Assembly: GCA_025356475.1 (NCBI GenBank)
Contig: JANXSX010000172.1
Span: forward strand, 1 to 46,357
Direction of reading: 5' to 3'
Origin: Isosphaeraceae bacterium
GTDB taxonomy: Bacteria; Planctomycetota; Planctomycetia; Isosphaerales; Isosphaeraceae
Length of the DNA stretch: 46,357 nucleotides
Shown: positions 32,181 to 41,851 of the stretch, one piece after another
Position numbering within the stretch: the first letter of the stretch is position 1
How the letters are laid out: every line of letters begins with the position of its first letter
Translations under genes and position numbers: made by a program
The notes under the pieces: model-generated
What the model was told of the DNA's origin: nothing
Seen by the model: the letters and a program-made list of their open reading frames with translations, nothing else
The model's database searches: none

Positions 32181-35100
32181 ATGATGCTCGATCCTGCGTT
32201 AATCCCTGCTCTCTTAGAGCCGCAGGCTCAAGAAGAGATCGGCAAGATCGAGTATCTCCTGTCCGAACTCGCAAGCCTGAGTGACAGAAAACTCGTGAGC
32301 CCTGAGGTAGTGGAAGCCGTCCGCACTGAAAAGCAGGGTCGTCTTGACCAGATTACGCGGCTTGGTCGATTTGCGGAATCACTTCAGCGTTGCAATCGAC
32401 TCGCCGCGAGTGCTCCAGATAAAGCCCTGGTGTGGGCTGAGGCCGCTCGGCTCCTGGCCCCTGAGCGGAAAGCGGGCTGGGATCAGGTAGTCGCCCTTCT
32501 TCAGCGCCTGGGACAACACCCAAGGGCGATCGAACTCGTCGATGAAGCCAAGTTAGAATTCGGCCATATCGTCCGACTCCAGCCCATCCCTGCCCCGAAG
32601 CTATCACCGGTGATTGTGACTCAGGACGATTCACATGGCGCCACCCGGGAAGGGGCTCGCTTCTGCAGTTCCAAGGGGGACTATCTCGGCGCGGCCGCCA
32701 TATATAAGAATTTACTTGCAATTAATCCCGACGATAACGAGATGCTCGTCAGTGCGGCCTGGGCTTTCGATCAGGCAAACCAGCTTGGAGAATCCAGAGA
32801 CTGTTGCGAACGCCTCTCTCGTCTTCGACCAAGTGAGGGAAAGTGGTGGAGCTCAAAGGTCGCTGAACTCGATCGGAGGATCGAGAAAGCGAATCTATTA
32901 CCTGCCCCCACATCATCCGAGGCTGTATTCCAGATCTCTGAGCCGCCCCCGGTTTTACAACTCGTTGCACCGAAGCTTGAGGCAAGCGTTCCCTTGGTTC
33001 CGAAAGTCTCTTGGCCGAAAGTTGCTGGGGAGTTTGTCGAGGTCCACTGGCAGAAACTCCTGTTAGGTCTCGCGGTTCCTTTGATCATCGTAAGTTCGAC
33101 GGCCGTCGCGGCGAACATGTTGGGCGATCAACTCTGGCGACCGGAGGGCAAATGCCTGCTCGCCTTGGGGTATACGCTCGCATTCGCATTCTTTGGAAGA
33201 GGGGTCGTCCGTTGGGGAGCTGACCGGGCTGGAAGAATCATGCTTCTGACCACACTGTTCATCGTCCCTGTCAATTTCACACTTGCCGGCGAATTACCCA
33301 CGCTCGCGGAGCGATCACCACTTGCGTTTGCCGTACTAGGGATCGTCGCTTTTGTATTGATGGGGCTTTGCTGGCGGCTCTGCGCCGTTCTGAAGACTTC
33401 GGGAGGAAATGTCACCCCTGTTGCGTTAATCGCTCTCGGGTTGATGACGGCGATGACGCCGCGAGGGGCTTCGTTTTCCTGGGGATTCACTGGATTCATC
33501 GGGACTGCAGTGATCTTTGCGGTCGCAGTGAGCCGTCTTAATTTGAGACTTCGCCGACGTGAGGAGGAAGAGGAGGATCCGTCGGGACCCTACTTCGCAC
33601 TCGGACTCCTGGGATTCACCTACGCCTGGTCGATCATACGAATTGGCGTCTTTGTCCTCGAGATCGGTTGGTCAGATGCAACTCTGTATGCCTTGCCAGT
33701 GATGCTGGGGGCGCTCGCCTGTTTTTGGTCCGCAGACGGAATCAAGGAGATCGCAGCATCCGCTCGTTCGGCTGCCCTTCTGAAGTACGGCGGATTTGTG
33801 CTCTCCGCACTGGGTTTTGCCCTGGCACTCGCAAAACCTTCAACCTATCAGGCGCTTTATAGTGGAAACACTTTGATCACAGCGTTGGTCGGATTGGGGA
33901 TCTACGGGCGCACACTCAGGCTCGAACGCAAGCCGGTCTATCTGTATGTCTCGTTTGCAGCTCTCTTTGTGGCCTATTTCGGTGCTTATGACTTTGTACG
34001 TGACCTCATGTCGAACGTTGAGGCGGCAGCAAGTACCGCGCTCGGTTATTCTGGGAAACTCCCTCCCTCGTTCCGGGCGCTGAACGGGTTGGTTTTCAAC
34101 GTGATTTTGGCCGGTATGGCCTGGTTCATGACCGAGCGTTGGAATGATCCCAAACTCGCTCGACATTGCCATTACATTGGGCTTCCCCTCTCGATCCTCG
34201 CCTGTGCGTTTTCTTGCCTGGAACCCACAGCCGCGTTATTGACTCTCCCGGGTTACACGGTCCTCTATGGGCTTGCCATCTGGCGATACAAAGCCCCTTG
34301 GATAGGTTATTTCGCTTGTGCCACATTTACAGGCTCGGCAGTGGCAGGCTCGACCTTCCTGGGAGATCTGACGTTCGGTGCTCAAGCGTTGGCCGCTTCA
34401 TCAATCGCACTTGGGCTCTGGCTGGCTTGTCCATGGCTTGAGTGGCGGGGGATCTCTGAAGAGTACCGGACACCGTTGCTTCGCTCGGCGCGGGTTGTTT
34501 CATTCTGCGGACTCTTGCTCGCACTCCTCGCCGCAGTGCAGCCTGGTTCGCCGAACTGGACAACAACGCTGGCCTTTGCCTCGCTCGCAATTCTCTACGT
34601 TCTGATCGGTATCGAATCGCCACGTGTCTCGCTTGCACACGCGGCGACCGGGTGCGGATCGCTCTCCATGCTCCTGGCAATCGGGCTAATGACACCCTCC
34701 CTCGGCCTGAAAGTTAGCCCGGCGTGGCTGGGGTTCTGGGCGTCGCTCGTCTCGGTCATTCTGACCCTGACGGCAGTCCCCTTGGCGAGGCGCACCAATC
34801 CGCGATTGGTAGTCTATCCCCCAGCCTTTCGACACCTAGGCCTGTCTCTCGCCGGCTTGGGAATGTTGCTCGGGACAATTCAATCTATTGATGCGGGGCT
34901 ACTTTTCACGGGCTGGGATCTGGCTGAGACAATCCTTGCCTTTGCTATGGCAGCCATTGCTTTTGCCCTGGCGCATCACGAACGCCCGAGCCACGTTGGA
35001 GTCGTGTTTGCGATGCTTTCCGGCATGATTGCGACGATTCTTGGTGTTGCTTTTGTGATGGGTGGTATCCCAAAAGTCGAGCCGTATATCGGCTCCATCG

Positions 35101-38100
35101 CACTTAGCTATGTGCTTTCACTGATCGTTTTGGCCAAAGCGAGATCGTCGGAAGAACTCTACTGGCACCTATTCCAAAGGATGTTATTTGGATTTAGTCT
35201 CGTGGTCGTTTTCTGGGGCTTACTGGGCATCCCTGCGACCATCGACCTTCACAAAGGCGGCTTGCCACTCACTCTGCTCTCGTTCGTAGCCTGCCTGGTT
35301 GTTGGTGGCTTGACGGGACTTCATCAACTGCCTGGTCTCTGGCATGTGATGCTCGGACTAGCTGCGTCGACAGTTGCCTCGTTTGCAGTCTGGAACCTAG
35401 ATTCAACCTCCGGCAACTATGACCATATCATCGCTCTCAGGATCGCCTGGATAGGACTCGCCGCAGCACTCTCATCGTTCATTCTCGCGGTGGTCCGAGG
35501 GCTTGCAATACGTCGTTCCTGGACGATGTACTATGCGCTCCCCCTTCTCTCGATGTCGCTCATCACCGGTCTCGTCGCATTCGTGATCTCAATCGGATTT
35601 GCCACAGGTCTCCCAACCAATTTTGCTCCAAAGTTCGGTTCACTGATCCTAATCGCGGCCGGTCTCTTGACACTTGCCGGCATCGAAGGATGGGTAATTC
35701 TCTCCTACGCTGGTCTCGCGAATCTCGTGATTGCGGCCTATGTGATCCTCTTTGAGATCGGCCGCAATAGATCGGGTCATATCAGCGCACTCGGTGTTTT
35801 AGCGACCGGATTATCAGTCGGTTTTTGGTCGGCTGGATACTCGGCTCATAGGTTTCTTCGGGAGAAGTGGCAACGACCGTATACCCGACCGCTGAACATT
35901 GCATCACTCGTCATGGGTGGGCTCGCTGTAGCCCCATGTCTCGAGGCCCCCAAGGCACTGGCGTTCGCCGCGATTCCATTCCTGTTGATGATCAAGACCT
36001 TCCCAGCGGCCGAGTGGTTGTATGTGGTCTTTGCACTGTTTGCCTTGGCGACGTGGGGGCAGCTCGAACCCTGGCTCACTCCTGCGGCGAGAGGCCCGAT
36101 CTTCCTGGGAATCGCGTTCGTGTTCTACCTGATCGGGATGCTCACGTCACGCGTGAAGGCACTAATCTGCCAACGGCTCGGATTGATTGAAAAGACTTAT
36201 GAGCAACCGATTTTTGTGTCGGCTCTCGTTGCCGGTGTGGTCACTTTGCTGTTCCGACTGACCGACATCACCCAGAATGGCCAGGCATGGTATGAGATGC
36301 CTTGGATGTATCTCGGAATGGGTGTTTTCTCACTCGTCATGCTCAATCTCTATTCAACGCGTGAATGGATTGACGGCTTTGTCATCTTCGTCTCACTGGG
36401 GCTCGCGGCGCTCGCGGGTCGGTGGATCACGTTCATCGAACCCTCACTTTTGGTTGTTTCGATACTGGCACTCGGCTGGGTAGTGGCCGGTCGGTGGACA
36501 AAATTGTTTGAAGGGTCGCTGTTGAACCGTTTGGCACTCCCAATGGTCCCGCTGGGCGAAATCTTCTTGCAGTGGTCAACTGCGATGGGCCGACTCTGCA
36601 TCGGTGTCACCGGTTTGTGGGTATTTGTCGTCTCCTTTGATGCAGTTTACGACATAGGACTCGTAAAGCCAATCGACCCGTCGATGACGTGGTGGTCGAT
36701 CCTGGTGGCGATTGGAATTCTCAGTCTTCACACGGAAACTGCCATTTGGTTTGGGAAACGACGGATCGTCGGCTCGCAGTGGCCCCTTCTGGCGGTCCTA
36801 CTCTGGCTGGCAGGAACGGGTTCGCCGGCTGCGAGTTTGGTCGCGCCAACCCTTTATATTCCTCTGGTCACGGTCTTGGTCGCAGTCGTTACGGCACTCG
36901 CGAATTTCTGGTTCATGTCGGAACGGGATCATGTCATTCCGGCCCTAGGTCTCCGGTTCACGACGGAGGAGGCTCGAGCGCGTGGCTCCGCTAGCCTCTT
37001 GGATGTCGTGACTTTGGTGTCGCTCGCCGTTCTGTTCACCAGATTGACGATCTCTCCTTTTACGATATTGACCTTCGTTTTAAGTGCTTTTGCAACCGGC
37101 TTGATCGCACTGGGACACAGAAGGGGAGACATCGCCCAGATTGCGGCTCTACTTTGGTCAGCGGCATGTGTTTATACAACCCTTGAACAAGGTGGTCAAT
37201 TCATCACACTGGGCTTTATACATCAAGAGCAGCTTTCGGTAGGACTGGCCGCTGCCGCTTTGAGCCTCATGCTCCTCTGTGAGTGGCTTAGAAGATCTCA
37301 AAAGGAAGTGGTTCTGGGTCTGGAGTCGGTCGCTCTTGTGGGCTCCTGCCTCAGCGTTCTGTCGGTTTTCAGCGGCAGGCTCATGAATCAACCATGGGCC
37401 GGCGTCGGAGTGGGCGTTCTGCTGGTCGCGGCTGTCACTTGGACGATCATTGCGAACCATAGGCAATCGCTGGTTCTCGCCTACGCCGGCCAGTTTCTGC
37501 TTCTGGCTGCCTATGCCACGTATCGGTCGAGTTATGAGCTAGGTGTGGCTAGCGATGCCACAGTGATGCTGTTTTTCGGTGTCGTTGAACTAGGTCTAGC
37601 GGAAGTCCTCGAACGGTTGGGCCGCCCACTGTTCGCCAGACCCGCTCTGACTGCAGCCTTGGTTCTCCCTGCGTTGGGAATGGCTTTATCCCTGCGAGCG
37701 GGACTCGAATCCGATCGGAACTTGTTCATAACGTTTGCAGTCGCAACCTTGTATGCGATGCTCGGCTTCCGCCAGGCTTCGAAGTGGCTTTGGTACGCCG
37801 CTGCGATTGTTTATAACGCGTTCTTGTGGTTCTTATGGTCGCGATTCGGCTGGGAACTTGCCAAGAACCCGCAGTTTTACGTCGTTCCAGTGGGCCTTTC
37901 CGCGATCCTCTTTGCCGAGGGAAACCGGAAGCAACTGGGTAAAACCACCGTGAACGCGATCCGGGGCGTTGGCATGATGTTGATCTATCTGGCCCTCGCT
38001 GTGCCGATCTGGCAATTTGATAGCCTGGCAGCCTGGGCCTTTGCCCTGTTCATCTCGATGGCGGCGATCTTCGCGGGGATCGGCCTTAAGGCCCCAACCT

Positions 38101-38300
38101 TTCTCTGGCTTGGCTTGGCCGGCTTCGGCCTCACTGTGATCTTCCAACTCGGGCAGCTCAGCTATGATTATCCAGTCGCCAAGTGGGCGATCATGCTGGG
38201 ATTGGCCGTCTTCCTCTTCCTCTTCGTCGCGTTCAACGAGAAGAAGGGGATCAGTCTGTCGATGAGAAAGTATCTCGATCGAGTCCGCGAGTGGGATTAG
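32181..38300 (+). CDS. Giant polytopic membrane protein with N-terminal TPR-like region
   Basis: A 2039-residue protein. The first ATG of the ATGATG pair at 32181 is taken, with GAGG just upstream; the frame is open 11 codons further back. Residues 1-245 are soluble and helical, with TPR-like units (ARFCSSKGDYLGAAAIYKNL, LAINPDDNEMLVSAAWAFDQ) and a Pro-rich linker. Hydrophobic segments begin near residue 295 (WQKLLLGLAVPLIIVSSTAV) and continue with short polar or charged turns to about residue 2020, giving several tens of membrane helices. The end is a short basic tail. I recognise no transporter motif. Large multi-TM proteins of this type occur in planctomycetes and cyanobacteria and are usually listed as hypothetical. 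No frame disruption is visible over 6.1 kb, so it is under selection. Function unknown. Confidence 0.85.
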   Translation: MMLDPALIPALLEPQAQEEIGKIEYLLSELASLSDRKLVSPEVVEAVRTEKQGRLDQITRLGRFAESLQRCNRLAASAPDKALVWAEAARLLAPERKAGWDQVVALLQRLGQHPRAIELVDEAKLEFGHIVRLQPIPAPKLSPVIVTQDDSHGATREGARFCSSKGDYLGAAAIYKNLLAINPDDNEMLVSAAWAFDQANQLGESRDCCERLSRLRPSEGKWWSSKVAELDRRIEKANLLPAPTSSEAVFQISEPPPVLQLVAPKLEASVPLVPKVSWPKVAGEFVEVHWQKLLLGLAVPLIIVSSTAVAANMLGDQLWRPEGKCLLALGYTLAFAFFGRGVVRWGADRAGRIMLLTTLFIVPVNFTLAGELPTLAERSPLAFAVLGIVAFVLMGLCWRLCAVLKTSGGNVTPVALIALGLMTAMTPRGASFSWGFTGFIGTAVIFAVAVSRLNLRLRRREEEEEDPSGPYFALGLLGFTYAWSIIRIGVFVLEIGWSDATLYALPVMLGALACFWSADGIKEIAASARSAALLKYGGFVLSALGFALALAKPSTYQALYSGNTLITALVGLGIYGRTLRLERKPVYLYVSFAALFVAYFGAYDFVRDLMSNVEAAASTALGYSGKLPPSFRALNGLVFNVILAGMAWFMTERWNDPKLARHCHYIGLPLSILACAFSCLEPTAALLTLPGYTVLYGLAIWRYKAPWIGYFACATFTGSAVAGSTFLGDLTFGAQALAASSIALGLWLACPWLEWRGISEEYRTPLLRSARVVSFCGLLLALLAAVQPGSPNWTTTLAFASLAILYVLIGIESPRVSLAHAATGCGSLSMLLAIGLMTPSLGLKVSPAWLGFWASLVSVILTLTAVPLARRTNPRLVVYPPAFRHLGLSLAGLGMLLGTIQSIDAGLLFTGWDLAETILAFAMAAIAFALAHHERPSHVGVVFAMLSGMIATILGVAFVMGGIPKVEPYIGSIALSYVLSLIVLAKARSSEELYWHLFQRMLFGFSLVVVFWGLLGIPATIDLHKGGLPLTLLSFVACLVVGGLTGLHQLPGLWHVMLGLAASTVASFAVWNLDSTSGNYDHIIALRIAWIGLAAALSSFILAVVRGLAIRRSWTMYYALPLLSMSLITGLVAFVISIGFATGLPTNFAPKFGSLILIAAGLLTLAGIEGWVILSYAGLANLVIAAYVILFEIGRNRSGHISALGVLATGLSVGFWSAGYSAHRFLREKWQRPYTRPLNIASLVMGGLAVAPCLEAPKALAFAAIPFLLMIKTFPAAEWLYVVFALFALATWGQLEPWLTPAARGPIFLGIAFVFYLIGMLTSRVKALICQRLGLIEKTYEQPIFVSALVAGVVTLLFRLTDITQNGQAWYEMPWMYLGMGVFSLVMLNLYSTREWIDGFVIFVSLGLAALAGRWITFIEPSLLVVSILALGWVVAGRWTKLFEGSLLNRLALPMVPLGEIFLQWSTAMGRLCIGVTGLWVFVVSFDAVYDIGLVKPIDPSMTWWSILVAIGILSLHTETAIWFGKRRIVGSQWPLLAVLLWLAGTGSPAASLVAPTLYIPLVTVLVAVVTALANFWFMSERDHVIPALGLRFTTEEARARGSASLLDVVTLVSLAVLFTRLTISPFTILTFVLSAFATGLIALGHRRGDIAQIAALLWSAACVYTTLEQGGQFITLGFIHQEQLSVGLAAAALSLMLLCEWLRRSQKEVVLGLESVALVGSCLSVLSVFSGRLMNQPWAGVGVGVLLVAAVTWTIIANHRQSLVLAYAGQFLLLAAYATYRSSYELGVASDATVMLFFGVVELGLAEVLERLGRPLFARPALTAALVLPALGMALSLRAGLESDRNLFITFAVATLYAMLGFRQASKWLWYAAAIVYNAFLWFLWSRFGWELAKNPQFYVVPVGLSAILFAEGNRKQLGKTTVNAIRGVGMMLIYLALAVPIWQFDSLAAWAFALFISMAAIFAGIGLKAPTFLWLGLAGFGLTVIFQLGQLSYDYPVAKWAIMLGLAVFLFLFVAFNEKKGISLSMRKYLDRVREWD

Positions 38301-38311
38301 GGATCCAGAAG

Positions 38312-38347
38312 TGATCGAGGAGTTGGATCTGCCCATCTCCTCGATCA
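38312..38347. terminator. Hairpin terminator after the giant membrane protein
   Basis: TGATCGAGGAG (38312-38322) pairs perfectly with CTCCTCGATCA (38337-38347), an 11-bp stem with a 14-base loop, between convergent genes ending at 38300 and 38367. No strong T run follows on the plus strand. Confidence 0.65.
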
Positions 38348-38366
38348 TCGACCCATTCGCCATCGA

Positions 38367-39482
38367 TCAGGGATTGCCAACCCGGCCAACCCCAAATTGA
38401 TCGCCGGCGGCGACAAACTTACCGTCTTGGGTATCAATTTCGAGCATCTTTTCACTCATTACAGGACGACCCTCTTCATCAGCCAGGGTGGCGATAATCT
38501 TGCGCGTCTTGACGTCGATGATCTCGCCAGTCGAGGGGTAGGCAAGATCGCCTCGAATCGTGAAAGTCACCCAGCCTGGTTCGTCCCTCACTTTGAGACT
38601 GGCAACTTTCTGCGGAGGCATCATAGTCGCATCAAATATGTGGACGAGTTGATTGAAGGCATCGACGACCCAGAGTTCTTTCTCGTCGGGGGTGAAGCCG
38701 ATTCCGTGACTCGGGCAGCCGTGCCGCTTCACAGGACCTTGTTGGAAGCCTTCGATTTCGACCCTGTGGAGCTTCTTACCGGTCGTCAAGTCGCCGATCT
38801 CAAAGCCGAGCAGTCCATTCACATTCACAAAGCAAAGCGTGCTCTTGCCGTTGACCGTGAACGGCCTGATCGCGGCTGAGAATGGACCGATGGTCTTCTC
38901 GGTCTTATGAGTGCTCGTGTCGGCGACGGTCAGGAGTGGCGACTTCAAACCCGCGAGGTAGGCATGTTTGCCGTCGCGACCATACACCGTGTTGTGGGAA
39001 CCCGATTTGGGTTCGATCTTGGCGATGACCGCCCCGCTCATCGCATCAACCACGTTCCAATGATCTTTTTCGAACGAAGGGAGATACAGATTCGAGCCAT
39101 CAGGGGCAAGCGAAGGGCGGTCCGTGCCCCCTTCATAGGACTTCTCCCAGAGAACCTTCTCGGTTTCCAAGTCAAGACATGCTAACGTTTTTGTTGTCGT
39201 GATATAAAGTCGCTTGGTGGCTGCATTTGCACAGATACCCTTTACGTTGTCCGGCTTGCCGCTATCGTCGAAACCAGAGTTGAGTGGGATCCGCTTGACC
39301 AGCTTGTGACCGTGATCAATGTCGTATACGAGGATCCCGTGCCCACCATATTCGAGATAATTCCGAATCCCGGGGGTGGCCACGTAGAGCAACCGTCGAG
39401 GTTGCTCGTCTGCTCCCGAGGCAAGACCCGCCAGGCGAAACAGGGCCAACGCGATGCAAACACGAGTGAGAACCGTGGGCAT
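38367..39482 (-). CDS. Secreted YncE-like beta-propeller protein
   Basis: A 371-residue protein. ATG at 39482 gives a signal peptide (MPTVLTRVCIALALFRLAGL...GADEQP) and is preceded by GGGAG; the frame is open 46 codons further but that part looks non-coding. The body consists of repeated beta-blades with recurrent patterns such as RLLYVATPG, RLYITTTKTLACLDLETEKV, SLAPDGSNLYLPSFEKD, GRDGKHAYLAG and FTPDEKELWVVDAFNQLVHI. This fits the YncE/cytochrome d1-like or quinoprotein-like seven-bladed propeller group, without obvious heme or PQQ ligands. It is probably periplasmic; no substrate can be stated. It follows the Dabb gene by 95 bases on the same strand, so they may be cotranscribed. Confidence 0.82.
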   Translation of the reverse strand: MPTVLTRVCIALALFRLAGLASGADEQPRRLLYVATPGIRNYLEYGGHGILVYDIDHGHKLVKRIPLNSGFDDSGKPDNVKGICANAATKRLYITTTKTLACLDLETEKVLWEKSYEGGTDRPSLAPDGSNLYLPSFEKDHWNVVDAMSGAVIAKIEPKSGSHNTVYGRDGKHAYLAGLKSPLLTVADTSTHKTEKTIGPFSAAIRPFTVNGKSTLCFVNVNGLLGFEIGDLTTGKKLHRVEIEGFQQGPVKRHGCPSHGIGFTPDEKELWVVDAFNQLVHIFDATMMPPQKVASLKVRDEPGWVTFTIRGDLAYPSTGEIIDVKTRKIIATLADEEGRPVMSEKMLEIDTQDGKFVAAGDQFGVGRVGNP

Positions 39483-39577
39483 ACGACTCGCTCCCAGACA
39501 GATGGTGGAGGTCGCATGCCCGAATTGAGAGGGCATGCGGTTTGAATTGGAGAGGGACGGCAAGACCGAGGCATCGT

Positions 39578-39979
39578 TCAAGGGACGAGGTAGGAGTCGA
39601 AAACCCGCACCTTGGCCCATGAGTCCTTATTTTCTGCGATGAACTGGAGGTGGCGAGGGGCGTCCTGATAGGTGTCGTGGGCAGCCTTGTTCTTGAAGAC
39701 GATGTTGAGAGCGATGTCCCACTCGCGGTCGTTGACTTCTCGTTTCAGGTCGTCGGCGAGAACTCCGACCGAGAAGTAGACGGTCCCTTCGTGATCCACA
39801 AGATATTTCTTGCAAGCTGCGGCCAGCTTATCTTTGGCCGCCTTGGAGTCGTCCTTCAACTTGAAATAGACCATGTGGGCGACTTGGGGATCGGCCGCTT
39901 CAGCAGTCCCACCGACTGTGAGCAAGGTAAAGCACGCCAAAGCGGCGGGCACGAGTTGCAGTATCAGACTCTTCAACAT
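39578..39979 (-). CDS. Exported Dabb (stress-responsive alpha/beta barrel) domain protein
   Basis: A 133-residue protein. ATG at 39979 follows GGGAGAG and starts a signal peptide (MLKSLILQLVPAALACFTLL...AEAADP). The mature part matches the Dabb domain (PF07876): VAHMVYFKLKDDSKAAKDKL at the start, FSVGVLADDLKREVNDREWD in the middle, and HDTYQDAPRHLQFIAENKDS towards the end. Dabb proteins are dimeric ferredoxin-like barrels, including plant stress proteins and some cyclases; exported forms in planctomycetes have no known role. The open frame reaches 40264, but the extra 95 residues contain no signal and cross a terminator hairpin, so I reject them. Confidence 0.88.
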   Translation of the reverse strand: MLKSLILQLVPAALACFTLLTVGGTAEAADPQVAHMVYFKLKDDSKAAKDKLAAACKKYLVDHEGTVYFSVGVLADDLKREVNDREWDIALNIVFKNKAAHDTYQDAPRHLQFIAENKDSWAKVRVFDSYLVP

Positions 39980-40115
39980 CGAACATCTCTCCCAATCGAA
40001 CACGACGAAATCATCGAGCATCCACGCAGAATCCCGGCGCTGGCGAACACATAATGACGCCTGGTAAGACGGTTCGCAAGCGGTGATGAGTCTCGGAGAT
40101 CTTCGAAACGAGAAA

Positions 40116-40146
40116 GGGTAAGGACCGGTCGCCCGAATCCTTACCC
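40116..40146 (-). terminator. Hairpin after the second PEP-CTERM gene
   Basis: GGGTAAGGA (40116-40124) pairs perfectly with TCCTTACCC (40138-40146) around a 13-base loop, 27 bases beyond the stop of the minus-strand gene at 40173. In that direction the stem is followed by TTTCTCGTTTCG. Confidence 0.7.
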
Positions 40147-40172
40147 TCATTGAACTCCGGGTATTACCCCCC

Positions 40173-41105
40173 TCACAACCCGACAAGACGCACGGATTGG
40201 CGGTCGTTTCGACCCTTCTCCCGAATCCAAGCTCCGATCCCAACGAGCACAGCCAGACCTGCACTTGCCAATGTCGAGGGCTCAGGCGCGGGAACCGCCT
40301 GGGAAATGATCAAGCCAGAGATCGAGCCGTTGAGCGCGACCCCATCGTTGGTGCATTCTTCAAACTCGTGGAGCGTAAAGCCCCCTGTGGTACTCCGCAA
40401 CAATGATGTATTGAAGGAGAAGCCATAGATATAATTACCGGCCGGATCAGCTCCGAAGTGGGCGAAATTCAGACCACGCCCTGCTAAGGATGCCGAGTCT
40501 AACAATGTGATGTCACCCAGGCGATTTCCGCTGGTGATACTGGTCATCATCAAGCCACTGCCGAGGTAACCTTTGACATCAACATTACTCGATTGGAGGT
40601 CCCCCATCGCTGCGGCAGTACGACCGAAGCCATGGTCAATATACTGCTGCAGCGACGAATAACCAAGATTTTGTCGGGCCATGGAAGTCACAGAGAGACC
40701 GCCATAAACCCCGAGTGTCGTGTTGGGACGGGCAGCGGTGTTCCCGAGCGAATCATTCGCTGCATCGTAGCGGATCCCGAAGACTTTGGGATCGTTGAAC
40801 TTGCTCGCTGCATCAAGGTTATGGCCTGAAAAATTCAGGAACATATCCCCATGGGCGACGGTTCCGTTGAGCGAGCCTGCCTCAATGTTTCCCCCGAGCT
40901 TCATCCCCGAACTGATTGCAATGAGCAGGTTTGAGCCCTGCTGAGAGTAGGCCAGGCCCCGATCTTCATAGATTGCGCCTCCCGAACCGTCGTTCTGCGA
41001 GTCGATCCCATAGGTCCATTGTCCAAAATTCACACCGGCGTAAGCGTTTCCTCCTAGCTCGATCCCTCCCATGATGACGATCACCAAGACCAAGCAACGT
41101 TTCAT
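40173..41105 (-). CDS. PEP-CTERM exosortase-dependent surface protein
   Basis: A 310-residue exported protein. ATG 41105 has AGGGG upstream and opens a signal peptide (MKRCLVLVIVIMGGIELGGN...YAG). The mature part starts WTYGIDSQNDGSGGAIYEDR, then GLAYSQQGSNLLIAISSGMK and GDMFLNFSGH, and further on GNYIYGFSFNTSLL. Near the C-terminus is a PEP-CTERM signal: PAPEPSTL, a hydrophobic helix and basic residues (REKGR), followed by an unusual extra tail of about ten residues. The N-terminal pattern resembles the XDD-type exosortase-dependent surface proteins; that name is tentative. It would be anchored at the surface or in the matrix by exosortase. It is transcribed alone, with a terminator behind it. 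Confidence 0.82.
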   Translation of the reverse strand: MKRCLVLVIVIMGGIELGGNAYAGVNFGQWTYGIDSQNDGSGGAIYEDRGLAYSQQGSNLLIAISSGMKLGGNIEAGSLNGTVAHGDMFLNFSGHNLDAASKFNDPKVFGIRYDAANDSLGNTAARPNTTLGVYGGLSVTSMARQNLGYSSLQQYIDHGFGRTAAAMGDLQSSNVDVKGYLGSGLMMTSITSGNRLGDITLLDSASLAGRGLNFAHFGADPAGNYIYGFSFNTSLLRSTTGGFTLHEFEECTNDGVALNGSISGLIISQAVPAPEPSTLASAGLAVLVGIGAWIREKGRNDRQSVRLVGL

Positions 41106-41305
41106 GACAACCCCTTAAGAAACCCAAATCGATCGTTCTACCCACGCTTCCTACGTTTGGCTTCACCTCCTCGGGGACAGACGCACCTCAAATGCGACAC
41201 GACGTGGCGGAAGAGCGACGACAGTGGGTCAATCATGTGGCAGAATTCACACTCGCCCTTGTCGAGATCACTGGAGTAGACTACGCAGAAAGGAGGGACA
41301 GGCGA

Positions 41306-41851
41306 ATGACGGTTTTGGAGACCGAGCGGTTGATCTTGCGGCACCTCGTGCCTGAAGATCTTGATGCGTTGGCACGTATTCAGTCCGATTCTGAGGTGAT
41401 GGCCTACTTCGCCACGGGCGTCCGGTCTCGGGAACAGACTGCGGATGACATTGCTCGCTGCCAGCAACTCCAGGCGGAGTATGGCTATAGTTTGTGGGGG
41501 GTAATCCTCAAGCAGAATGGCGAATTCCTGGGCCGATGCGGACTTCTTCCCCAAGAGATCGCGGGTCAGGGGGAGGTGGAAGTCGCCTACATGATCGCCA
41601 AAGAGTATTGGGGGCAGGGGATCGCGACCGAGGCTGCCACAGGAATCCTGAATTATGGGATGAAAGCATTCGATATCAATCGTATCGTATCCATCATTCA
41701 TATCAACAATCTGGCATCGCGGCGAGTTGCGGAGAAGATCGGCATGCGCCGGGATCGGCTGATCCAGTTCTCAGATCTGAAGTGTTGGCTTTATGCGACC
41801 GGGGCACTCATCAAAATCGCATCGAGTAATCCTGGGTTGAAGCTTTGTTGA
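41306..41851 (+). CDS. GNAT-family N-acetyltransferase (RimJ/RimL type)
   Basis: A 181-residue acetyltransferase. ATG at 41306 is chosen for its AGGAGGG ribosome site 8 bases upstream; the frame begins earlier at 41192 without one. It starts with the RimJ/RimL pattern LETERLILRHLVPEDLDALA. The acetyl-CoA-binding motif A region is VEVAYMIAKEYWGQGIATEA (the R/QxxGxG/A element is WGQGIA), and INRIVSIIHINNLASRRVAE follows, then KIGMRRD. The family acetylates protein N-termini, antibiotics or small molecules; the substrate is not predictable. It stands alone between a PEP-CTERM gene and a sialidase-like gene. Confidence 0.92.
   Translation: MTVLETERLILRHLVPEDLDALARIQSDSEVMAYFATGVRSREQTADDIARCQQLQAEYGYSLWGVILKQNGEFLGRCGLLPQEIAGQGEVEVAYMIAKEYWGQGIATEAATGILNYGMKAFDINRIVSIIHINNLASRRVAEKIGMRRDRLIQFSDLKCWLYATGALIKIASSNPGLKLC

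Noticed and set aside
37833-38363. A 176-codon minus-strand frame inside the end of the giant membrane protein gene
   Set aside because: It is a shadow of the clearly coding plus strand, rich in charged residues as expected from antisense of hydrophobic codons.
39980-40264. Ninety-five extra in-frame codons upstream of the Dabb protein
   Set aside because: They include no signal peptide, cross the terminator hairpin at 40116-40146, and lie before a good ribosome site and signal peptide at 39979.
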